A stretch of 28,369 nt of DNA from Candidatus Woesearchaeota archaeon. GTDB lineage: Archaea; Nanobdellota; Nanobdellia; Woesearchaeales; GW2011-AR4. Within the stretch, counting starts at the first letter, position 1. Each line of letters begins with the position of its first letter. Shown here in pieces: positions 15,744-22,173 of this stretch. Made by a program: the position numbers and the translations under genes. The notes beneath the pieces were generated by a model. The model did not search any database. It was not told where the DNA came from and worked only from the letters and a program-made list of their open reading frames with translations. The stretch spans positions 1 through 28,369 of the forward strand of contig JACPMT010000064.1 in the NCBI GenBank assembly GCA_016185815.1, in the 5' to 3' direction.

Positions 15744-16571
15744 CTAAAACTCAATTGCCGGCCTTGAGAACTTCACCATTGCTATGAACATGAATTGCAC
15801 AAATCCCAGGAAGCCCGCAAGCGAAAGCAGGATTGTGAGGCTAAGCTCGAATTGTATGAAGGAAGAAAGTATTATCAGCATTGTCATCCCCAGCGAAGGC
15901 AAAATGACGGCAACTATCATGTAAAACATAGCCAACGGGCTTAGCTTTTTCCCGTATTTGTTCACTTCAGTCATCTGGTCCTTTGTTATCTGGTCCATAA
16001 CGGAATAAAGCGATTTTGCGACGTCAGAGCCCGTCCTTATCGAGTTTATAATCTGCCACAATACCTTTCTGAAGTCATTTGATGGGATAAACTCAACTGC
16101 CTCATTTAAAGCATCTTCCATGCTGGTCCCAAGATCAACCTTGTCAGTTATTTCCTTGAAGTACCTGCCTATAACCTCATAATTTTTTGAGACATTGAGC
16201 ATTGCATTATAAAGGGGAACTCCTGATTCCAGCTCTATTATAATGAACCTTCCTGCAAAAACAATTTCCTTGCTTATCTCCCTTTCTTTTCTTAATATTT
16301 TGATGTCAGGCAGCCTTATCATGTAAAAGAACATTACAAAAAATATTACAGGAACAATAAGGAACAGCGCTCCCTTGAGGACATTCAATTTGGCAAGCAC
16401 CAGGAACAGCGCAACAACCAGCCCGGTTGTCATGTAAAATGCGGAAACAAATGTTTTTTTGATGAAATCCTCTGGCTTGTCTTCCATACCAGCTTGCTTC
16501 AGCTTAGCCTTAAGAGCCGGAAAGAATTTTGAGATCCTTTGGAACAGTGTGTTTAAAGTGCCTGCTTTCAT
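15744..16571 (-). CDS. Type II secretion system F-type pilus platform protein (first copy)
   Basis: 275 residues. A short N-terminus (FFPALKAKLKQAGMEDKPEDFIKK) and two membrane helices (about 43-90) precede the T2SSF domain (about 95-225: FIIIELESGVPLYNAMLNVSKNY and RKVLWQIINSIRTGSDVAKSLYSVMDQITK), followed by two helices (about 212-265). It has a canonical TadB-like layout and is shorter than the downstream platform protein. There is no Shine-Dalgarno site, but an AAAATTAAATAAAA box at 16585-16600 could give a leaderless mRNA from ATG 16571. So the platform pair may have its own promoter, downstream of element A. Confidence 0.88.
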   Translation of the reverse strand: MKAGTLNTLFQRISKFFPALKAKLKQAGMEDKPEDFIKKTFVSAFYMTTGLVVALFLVLAKLNVLKGALFLIVPVIFFVMFFYMIRLPDIKILRKEREISKEIVFAGRFIIIELESGVPLYNAMLNVSKNYEVIGRYFKEITDKVDLGTSMEDALNEAVEFIPSNDFRKVLWQIINSIRTGSDVAKSLYSVMDQITKDQMTEVNKYGKKLSPLAMFYMIVAVILPSLGMTMLIILSSFIQFELSLTILLSLAGFLGFVQFMFIAMVKFSRPAIEF

Positions 16572-16617
16572 TTTCAGATAATTTTTTTATTTAATTTTGG
16601 TAAATTCTTAATTCTTT

Positions 16618-16770
16618 AATCTGTGCTTCGCACAAACTCTTGTGCTCGGCTCGCTGTCTTGCCATATCGCTCGCCTCGCCTAATATTCAATAAAACATCG
16701 AAAACTTTGTTTTCGGCAACATTAAAAGCGGTTCACTTTTAACGTGCATGCATTAAAAAGTCGCTCTCGT
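16618..16770 (-). ncRNA. Structured intergenic element A
   Basis: Minus strand, between the ATPase stop and the platform genes. In order it has the blocks CGAGAGCGACTTTT, an ACTTTT/AAAAGT hairpin followed by ACCGCTT, a CGAAAAC-AAA-GTTTTCG hairpin (16699-16715), TTTATTGAAT, AGGCGAGGCGA, a hairpin GGC-GA-GC/GC-GA-GCC with tandem G-A mismatches (16648-16654 with 16669-16675) and GGCAAG in the loop, then GCCGAGCACAAGA and GTGC-GAA-GCAC (16622-16634). The same blocks occur in element B in the same order. Confidence 0.6.
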
Positions 16771-16824
16771 TTTTTTGATTTTATTTTTCGTCAATGTTTC
16801 ATTGCTGATTGAATTATATGCTTT

Positions 16825-18471
16825 TTAATCACTCAGCAGCTTGTTTTTTCTTACATGCTCCATCAGATTGTCCTTGTTTGTGTAGTATTCTGCCATCACC
16901 CTTCCGACAGTGTCTACGGTGTTGATGTTGTGCCTTGCAAGCCACTTCAGCACAGCTTCTTTTTCATTCAAAGACCTGCTTAACTCGCTTCTTGTAAAGC
17001 CTGTGAACAATTCTATCGTGCTTAACAGCACCTTTGAGTTTGCAACTTTTTTCAATATGCCCTTTCTTATGTCCAGCTGTATAAGCACGTTTGGCTCTGC
17101 ATCCTGAGTTATCTCTGCTATCTGGAATGTTTTTCTCACACCTGTTCTTCTGTTCCTGTACTGGACAACTATCATTGATATTGCCGGAAGCAGCGATTTT
17201 GGAATCCCAATAGGAGGATTTGTAAGCCTTGTTATTGTTTCGTGAGCGTCATTTGCGTGAACGGTTGCATAAACAGAATGACCTGTGTGGATTGCCTCAA
17301 AAAGCACCTCGGCTTCCCTTTTTCTTCTGATTTCGCCTACAATAATCCTGTCAGGCCTCATCCTTAGGGAATTTACAAGCAAGTCAAGCATTGAAACTTC
17401 CCCTTTTCCTTCCGGGTTTGGAAGCCTTGTAACCATCGGCACCCAGTGCAGGAATTTCGGCAACTGGATTTCTCTTGTGTCTTCTATGCTTATAATCCTC
17501 TGGTTTGGTGGAAAGAAATTTGCAACTACATTGAGCATGGATGTCTTTCCTGTTGCAGTTCCTCCTGAAATCAGTGTTGACAGCTCGTACTGGACTCCAA
17601 GCCATATTAATGCAGCTGCTTCTGTTGAAATTGTGCTGTCGTTTATGAAGTCTGTTATAGTCCATGGCTTTGCTGCAAACTTCCTCAATGTGATTGTGTT
17701 GCCTTTGACAGAAATAGGCTCAAGTGTTGCATTTACCCTGTCCCCTCCCCTGAGATGGGCATCCATCAGCGGCTCAAGTATTGTCAGCTGCCTTCCTACC
17801 CTTCTCCCGATCATCGCGGCATAGTGCCTTGTCTGGTCTTCGCTTGAAAGCATTACATTTGTTTTCAGCCAGCCAAATTTCACATGGTAAACCCACACAG
17901 GCTCTTCAGCGTCATTAATTGCTATTTCCTCAAGATTTGTGTCATCCATCAGGATTTCAATGCTTCCAAGCCCAAGGCTTCTTTGTATAAGGTAAGATTT
18001 CAGGAAATTTGCCGTTGATTCGTCAGCATCCGGGAAATGCTTGTTGACCAAGGTTGTTATTGCGTCCATAAACCTCTGCTCGATAACCCCTGTGTCTTTT
18101 GTTGTGAGAATATCCACCATTCCAAGGCTTACCTGTGCTGTCAGCTCTTCCCTTATCTTTTCAAGGATAAGTTCCGTGTGCTTGCTTATGCTCGAGATTG
18201 AGACATCGTATATCGGCACAAATTCACCCTTTTTCTTGTACACCTTGATCGTGATGGGTATGTTATCAGAAATAAAGTTGTATGTTGCAAGAAGCTTTAT
18301 GTCATCCTTTTTAAGGGGAGCTGGCTCTATTTTTTCCTCTTTCTTTTTGCTTTCTGCGGCAATCGGGGGCAGCCCGGTAATTTTCACTTCTCGCTTTAAA
18401 TCTTCTTTTTTGAGGGAAGGAATGCGCTCTTTATTTTCCCCACGGCTTTTCAGACTAAATCGTTTCAGCAA
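16825..18471 (-). CDS. Type IV pilus assembly ATPase (ArlI/TadA/VirB11-like)
   Basis: About 548 residues. It hydrolyses ATP in the cytoplasm to drive pilin addition at the platform. Walker A is GGTATGKT, near residue 305, after the N-terminal domain that ends in GSIEILMDDTNLEEIAIND. Next come the Asp-box region (SIEDTREIQLPKFLHWVPMV), Walker B (DRIIVGEIRRKREAEVLFEA) and the His box (GHSVYATVHANDA), all intact. The length agrees with archaeal secretion ATPases. I prefer start TTG 18471, six bases after GAGGTG at 18483-18478; a GTG at 18480 lies inside that Shine-Dalgarno site. The N-terminal 60 residues are charged and variable. It lies 46 bases after the coiled-coil gene and is probably co-transcribed with it. 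Confidence 0.93.
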   Translation of the reverse strand: MLKRFSLKSRGENKERIPSLKKEDLKREVKITGLPPIAAESKKKEEKIEPAPLKKDDIKLLATYNFISDNIPITIKVYKKKGEFVPIYDVSISSISKHTELILEKIREELTAQVSLGMVDILTTKDTGVIEQRFMDAITTLVNKHFPDADESTANFLKSYLIQRSLGLGSIEILMDDTNLEEIAINDAEEPVWVYHVKFGWLKTNVMLSSEDQTRHYAAMIGRRVGRQLTILEPLMDAHLRGGDRVNATLEPISVKGNTITLRKFAAKPWTITDFINDSTISTEAAALIWLGVQYELSTLISGGTATGKTSMLNVVANFFPPNQRIISIEDTREIQLPKFLHWVPMVTRLPNPEGKGEVSMLDLLVNSLRMRPDRIIVGEIRRKREAEVLFEAIHTGHSVYATVHANDAHETITRLTNPPIGIPKSLLPAISMIVVQYRNRRTGVRKTFQIAEITQDAEPNVLIQLDIRKGILKKVANSKVLLSTIELFTGFTRSELSRSLNEKEAVLKWLARHNINTVDTVGRVMAEYYTNKDNLMEHVRKNKLLSD

Positions 18472-18517
18472 TATGTGCACCTCTTTTTTTAATCAAACTG
18501 TGAATATCAAATGAATT

Positions 18518-19663
18518 TTATGCTTTGGCAAACGAGCCCAGTTCCTTAAGCTCTTCCTCAAACTGGGTTTTCTTTTTGCTTACTTCGCTGAACTTTTTCT
18601 CCAAATCAACCATTTGCCTGCCAACATCGCCGCTTTTTGCAGTTAACTGGAATGACTTGGCTTTTTTTATCAGCTCTATCAGGCTTTTTTCCAGGTCGTC
18701 GCGGTCTTTGTTTACCCTGTCAACCAGGTTTACAACAGCCAATTTCTTGTCAAAAAACTCCCTGACTTTTTTTGTTATATTTTTCACGTCTGCAACGCTT
18801 TGTTGCTTCTGGGCTATCTTTTTCATGATCTTGTCCTGGATTTCAAGCACTTTTCTTTCCTGCTCCTGGCTTTTCTCTATCAAGGGCCCTATAATGGATT
18901 TTTCCTCCTCAACCCTTTGCTTTATCTGGTCTGCAAGCAAGCTCAGCTTTTCTATGTGCAATTCTGAATTTTTTATTGCTGTGTCCTCGTCCAAAACCTT
19001 TCTTTCCATCAAGCCTATCATTGCTTTCAGCTCTGCCAGCCTTTTATTCAGTATTTTCTCGCTTTCCTCTATGGATTGGGATTCCGTCCTTTCTTTTGCT
19101 AATTCCTCCCTTTCCTTTGTTATGCCGGCAGCTATTTCCTGGTATTTCTTTTGCTCTCTTGAAATCTCCTGCGTCAGCTCCTCTATCTTGAGCTTTGCCT
19201 CGTTTTTTTGCTCTTCCAACTGCTTCTGCAGCTCTTCCTTCAGCTGCTGGTACCGCTCGAGCTCTTTCAAGTCCCCTCTTACAGTGTCAAGCTCCATTCC
19301 AAGCTCGCTTTTCATCCTGTCAAACTCGTTTTTTACCTTTTTTAAGTCATCTGCCTGTTTTCCAAGAAAGCTCAGGCTTACCTCGGCCTTTCTGACAAAC
19401 ACATCCTTTTTGCTCGTGAATTCCTTTGCCTTCTCCTCAACCTCTTTTCTGGTTAATTTTCTTTCAACAAGAAACGGCTTTGTGAGCTTGTACTCAACGC
19501 TTATTATGCCCTCGTCCTCGAGAAAATCAACCCATTCCTGGTTTACAGTCATGCTTACGCCCAGCTCTTTTGCAGCGTCCTGCAATGATATCTTACCCCT
19601 TTCCCTGACAAGATTGACTAATTTGTCTACTCCTGTCTCTATAACGCTGCTTGCTATTTCCAT
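18518..19663 (-). CDS. Winged-helix plus long coiled-coil protein of the pilus locus
   Basis: 381 residues, cytoplasmic. Residues about 10-60 look like a winged helix (VDKLVNLVRERGKISLQDAAKELGV... WVDFLEDEGIISVEYKL). Residues about 80-345 are a nearly unbroken coiled coil rich in Glu, Lys and Gln (for instance ELQKQLEEQKNEAKLKIEEL), with short breaks near 255 (IIGPLIEKS). There is no membrane segment. It directly precedes the assembly ATPase in the same transcript, so it could be a scaffold linking the motor to something in the cytoplasm, or a regulator using the winged helix. No named family is recognised. A TATA-like TTTTTAAAC at 19689-19697 lies about 30 bases upstream, so the mRNA is nearly leaderless. 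Confidence 0.8.
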   Translation of the reverse strand: MEIASSVIETGVDKLVNLVRERGKISLQDAAKELGVSMTVNQEWVDFLEDEGIISVEYKLTKPFLVERKLTRKEVEEKAKEFTSKKDVFVRKAEVSLSFLGKQADDLKKVKNEFDRMKSELGMELDTVRGDLKELERYQQLKEELQKQLEEQKNEAKLKIEELTQEISREQKKYQEIAAGITKEREELAKERTESQSIEESEKILNKRLAELKAMIGLMERKVLDEDTAIKNSELHIEKLSLLADQIKQRVEEEKSIIGPLIEKSQEQERKVLEIQDKIMKKIAQKQQSVADVKNITKKVREFFDKKLAVVNLVDRVNKDRDDLEKSLIELIKKAKSFQLTAKSGDVGRQMVDLEKKFSEVSKKKTQFEEELKELGSFAKA

Positions 19664-19688
19664 CTTTACAGAATTTCTTTAATTATAT

Positions 19689-19699
19689 GTTTAAAAATG
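19689..19699 (-). promoter_or_regulatory. TATA box for the coiled-coil and ATPase unit
   Basis: On the minus strand the sequence reads CATTTTTAAAC, about 30 bases before ATG 19663. It follows the terminator of the small peptide gene, so the motor genes start a new transcription unit here. Confidence 0.5.
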
Positions 19700-19743
19700 T
19701 TATGGTTTTGTCCAGAGAATTAGCTAATTTTAAAGAATTTGTT

Positions 19744-19780
19744 AGAAAAATTAAAAAAAAATAAAAAAAGAAAGAAAAAA
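19744..19780 (-). terminator. Long T-rich terminator after the small secreted peptide
   Basis: On the minus strand, from about ten bases after the peptide stop, the DNA has T-runs of 6, 7 and 9 bases within about 37 bases. This is a strong archaeal-type terminator and supports an independent short transcript. Confidence 0.65.
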
Positions 19781-19788
19781 TTGAATGA

Positions 19789-19971
19789 TCAACCAAATCC
19801 TGGACAGCTACTTATAACAGATTCTGGACTTGCAATATTTAGTACAGGTGGTGGTATATGGTCACACGCCTGTGCATTATTAATAGCTTGTGGTGGTGGT
19901 GCAGCAAATACTCCACTTACAAACATCAGCATCATCACTGCAACCAAAATCAAGCCAATGATTTTTTTCAT
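19789..19971 (-). CDS. Small secreted proline-rich peptide
   Basis: 60 residues. The start has a strong Shine-Dalgarno site (GGAGGGC, about seven bases before the ATG). A signal peptide (MKKIIGLILVAVMMLMFVSGVFA, residues 1-23) would release a 37-residue mature peptide that starts APPPQAINNAQAC and ends SCPGFG. It has two cysteines 20 residues apart and a second PPP, so one disulfide could close most of the peptide into a loop. With its own promoter and a long T-rich terminator the gene is a complete single-gene transcript inside the pilus locus. No homologue is recognised. It could be a minor surface peptide, a secreted signal or a pilus accessory; nothing in the sequence decides. Confidence 0.7.
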   Translation of the reverse strand: MKKIIGLILVAVMMLMFVSGVFAAPPPQAINNAQACDHIPPPVLNIASPESVISSCPGFG

Positions 19972-20022
19972 TTTAATAGCCCTCCTTCCTTTGTTGATTT
20001 GTAATGAAATCGTGTAGCTAAT

Positions 20023-20038
20023 CCTATTTTTAAATCTT
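20023..20038 (-). promoter_or_regulatory. Promoter of the small secreted peptide gene
   Basis: On the minus strand the sequence reads AAAAGATTTAAAAATAGG, almost the same as the pilin promoter (AAAAGATTTAAATATTAG at 14566-14580). The predicted start near 20003 leaves a leader of about 30 bases with the GGAGGGC site. Confidence 0.6.
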
Positions 20039-20094
20039 TTGTTTTTTATTAATAAACTTATTTTTAATACTGGAAATATGCAAATATCCCTATT

Positions 20095-21036
20095 TCAGCA
20101 CCCTTGCGGTATTTTTATGCTCTGGACCTGGTAAGTTTGCCAATGCCCGCTGTCCAGCTTGAACCATTCAGGAGTGCCGTTTACGCCGCAATTGTAAGTG
20201 CTTTTGGTTCCAAAGTATATGTAGTCAACTATGCTCCTGTCCTTAAGAGGCAAGCCCTGCTGCTGGAATTCTTCTAAATTAACCAAGCTTTCAATGCCAA
20301 AAGTGGAATTGCCTAAGTCGCCCTGCAGCCTCATCAGGAAGCTTGGGCTGTCGTTATGGGCAATATACCATGAATTGTTCATGTGCTTCAAAAGATTTTT
20401 AACATCGCCGTTATTAATGACAAATTGCGTTATGTTTGATATTACTATTGCATTGGTTACTCTCCCTTTGCTGTTGACAATATAAAGAGGATCTTCAAAT
20501 CCAATAATGCTTATTCTTGTTGTCAAATGCCTGTCCCTTATCCAGTAGCTTGTGTTTCTTTTATCCCTTATGTCCAGGCTTAAATCCAGGCCAATGTCAA
20601 CATTCCACGGGTCAGTCTGGTTTAGTTTGATTTCATTTATTTTGAAATTAAACTTTATGTCGACTTTATCGGCCTCTGCGGAAATTTTGTTGGCCCAGTC
20701 TGTAAAAGTCGAGTCTTTCATCAGGCTCAATGGCTGCTGGTTGATTGTTCCGTTAAGAAAGGACTCCTTAAACCTTTCATTTGCATTGTCAATAAATGTC
20801 CCGTTATTGGCAACAAACTGGTTAAAGCTCAATAAGGTTCTGAATCCGGCAATATAAGCGCCGTTGCTTATGTCCTTTTCTACATCCTTGATGAAGAAAT
20901 TTACTGTTTCAATTCTTGTCTGTACAACATCCATCCTGTCCCTCAGCCTGTAGGTGCTGTAGGCGCTGTAAGTCACAATTATGACTATTGTCAGTGCAAT
21001 TGCCGCTGTTGTGTAAAAAATTGCTTTTTTAGTCAT
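20095..21036 (-). CDS. Single-pass membrane protein of the pilus locus, function unknown
   Basis: 313 residues. A short basic start (MTKK) and one N-terminal membrane helix (about 5-24) leave about 285 residues outside the cell. A short heptad-like segment (LRDRMDVVQTRIETVNFFIKDVEKDI) follows the helix. The outer part is mixed alpha/beta with eight or so N-x-S/T sites (for example NGT, NQT, NTS, NIT, NNS, NST) and two cysteines close to the C-terminus (YNCGVNGT and the final QGC). It lacks the class III motif, so it is probably a membrane-bound accessory and not a pilin subunit. The ATG follows the stop of the 111-residue gene without a gap, so the two are translationally coupled. No known domain is recognised. 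Confidence 0.7.
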   Translation of the reverse strand: MTKKAIFYTTAAIALTIVIIVTYSAYSTYRLRDRMDVVQTRIETVNFFIKDVEKDISNGAYIAGFRTLLSFNQFVANNGTFIDNANERFKESFLNGTINQQPLSLMKDSTFTDWANKISAEADKVDIKFNFKINEIKLNQTDPWNVDIGLDLSLDIRDKRNTSYWIRDRHLTTRISIIGFEDPLYIVNSKGRVTNAIVISNITQFVINNGDVKNLLKHMNNSWYIAHNDSPSFLMRLQGDLGNSTFGIESLVNLEEFQQQGLPLKDRSIVDYIYFGTKSTYNCGVNGTPEWFKLDSGHWQTYQVQSIKIPQGC

Positions 21037-21372
21037 TTAACTTACCTTTAACTCAGATAAAATTTTATGAGTAGTAGGCTCCACCCAGCTTAAATCTATA
21101 TTCTCATAGCCCTTTGAAATTCTTATTTTTAATTCATTGTTTACTTTTTTCATAATTCTTTCTTTTATTTCAGAAGATTCAGGCAGCTTATTATCCATAG
21201 GATTAATTTTTTCCCTATATTTCTTTGCGATTTCAAATGAATTCAAAAATTCTTTATCATAATACCTTCTTATTACATCGTCTCCAACCGCTTTTTCCAG
21301 AATTTTGTGCAGAATAGCGTTTGCTATGTTTCCGACAAATAAGTCTATTAGTTTTTTTCTGTTAAGAGCCAT
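21037..21372 (-). CDS. Uncharacterised helical partner of the nucleotidyltransferase
   Basis: 111 residues, soluble and mostly helical by composition (LIDLFVGNIANAILHKILEKAV; FEIAKKYREKINP; EIKERIMKKVNNELKIRISKGYENIDL). The start overlaps the end of the nucleotidyltransferase gene by 11 bases, so the two are co-translated. In two-gene systems with a minimal nucleotidyltransferase the partner is often a HEPN protein, but I see no RxxxxH motif, so that assignment is not supported. The downstream membrane-protein gene abuts its stop. Function unknown. Confidence 0.65.
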   Translation of the reverse strand: MALNRKKLIDLFVGNIANAILHKILEKAVGDDVIRRYYDKEFLNSFEIAKKYREKINPMDNKLPESSEIKERIMKKVNNELKIRISKGYENIDLSWVEPTTHKILSELKVS

Positions 21373-22138
21373 TTTTAATCCCCTTTAGTATGCTATCAAA
21401 TATTTTGTTATACAACAGTCTATAATTCTTTAAGAATGCAGTTTTATTGATTACATTTTGTTTAATATTTATTGTCTCTTCTTTGAATAATTTTTTTATT
21501 ATAGCGTCTATAATTTCATTGCTTATTTTCTTGTTATTTAAAAAAAGGCGTATTGCAATTAAGTTTCTTGCCATATCATATTTTTGGCTTCCCGTCAAAT
21601 AATCAAAATTATCTGTAAGTGGTTTGCTTTTCAGCAAATGCAAGTCAAGAACTTTGTAATTGATTTTATTTTTATACCTGAATATACCCCTTTTTTTAGC
21701 GACATACCTGCTCAGCATGGCCTGGTAGAGTGGGTCCGTTTCTAAACCTTTAAGCAAAGCGGAATAATCTAAAGGAATAATGTGAAAGTTCAAGCCAAAG
21801 CTTTTATTAAGATGCTGTTCTATTTTTACAGAGTCGCTTTTTTTATCGTCTATTAAAATTACGTCGATATCATTGAACTGGAATCCTTTCTCCAGAAAAG
21901 AACCAGTTATTATCACATTATCTGCAAAATTTAACTCGCTGAAAATTTTCTGTATAATCATTACCTTTACAGATTCTAGCTCACCGGTGTTGTAATACAC
22001 AGGCTTTATTTCTTCTTCCTCAAGAGCAGGCTTGATTATTACATGGGTTCCTACATCAAAACCAAAAGGCCTCTCTTTTGGAATGTACACCTGATCCATA
22101 AGTGTCCCTTTGCTCACCTTTCCCACTAAAATTACCAT
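21362..22138 (-). CDS. AbrB-like DNA-binding domain fused to a pol-beta-type nucleotidyltransferase
   Basis: 258 residues. Residues about 5-40 (GKVSKGTLMDQVYIPKERPFGFDVGTHVIIKP, read in parts: GKVSKG, VYIPKE, GFDVGTHVIIKP) match the swapped-hairpin AbrB/SpoVT pattern (vSkkGq-vtIPke-r--lgi-pGd-v-i). Residues about 55-145 hold the minimal nucleotidyltransferase fold, with NVIITGSFLEKGFQFNDIDVILID giving the G-S and D-x-D metal-binding motif. The C-terminal 100 residues are helical and basic. The start has no Shine-Dalgarno site; a TATA box at 22161-22170 makes the mRNA leaderless. Two TTACGTAA palindromes lie between box and start, the expected binding place for its own AbrB domain. It resembles an antitoxin or NTase-toxin type regulator, but its target is unknown. 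Confidence 0.75.
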   Translation of the reverse strand: MVILVGKVSKGTLMDQVYIPKERPFGFDVGTHVIIKPALEEEEIKPVYYNTGELESVKVMIIQKIFSELNFADNVIITGSFLEKGFQFNDIDVILIDDKKSDSVKIEQHLNKSFGLNFHIIPLDYSALLKGLETDPLYQAMLSRYVAKKRGIFRYKNKINYKVLDLHLLKSKPLTDNFDYLTGSQKYDMARNLIAIRLFLNNKKISNEIIDAIIKKLFKEETINIKQNVINKTAFLKNYRLLYNKIFDSILKGIKNGS

Positions 22139-22139
22139 A

Positions 22140-22157
22140 TTACGTAATATTACGTAA
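22140..22157 (-). promoter_or_regulatory. Twin TTACGTAA palindromes, probable operator
   Basis: Two perfect 8-base palindromes (22140-22147 and 22150-22157) lie exactly ten bases apart, one helical turn, between the TATA box and the start codon of the AbrB-nucleotidyltransferase gene. Binding there would block initiation. Confidence 0.65.
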
Positions 22158-22160
22158 TAC

Positions 22161-22170
22161 TATTTAAACC
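22161..22170 (-). promoter_or_regulatory. TATA box of the AbrB-nucleotidyltransferase unit
   Basis: GGTTTAAATA on the minus strand, about 26 bases before ATG 22138, which predicts a leaderless transcript. The box lies just outside the end of the upstream VWA gene at 22174. Confidence 0.65.
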
Positions 22171-22173
22171 TTT

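Noticed and set aside
18525..19682. Long plus-strand open frame opposite the coiled-coil gene
   Set aside because: It is the reverse of a coiled coil rich in Glu and Lys codons, which yields a Ser/Phe/Leu-rich low-complexity frame. The minus-strand gene has a clear domain pattern, promoter and operon context.
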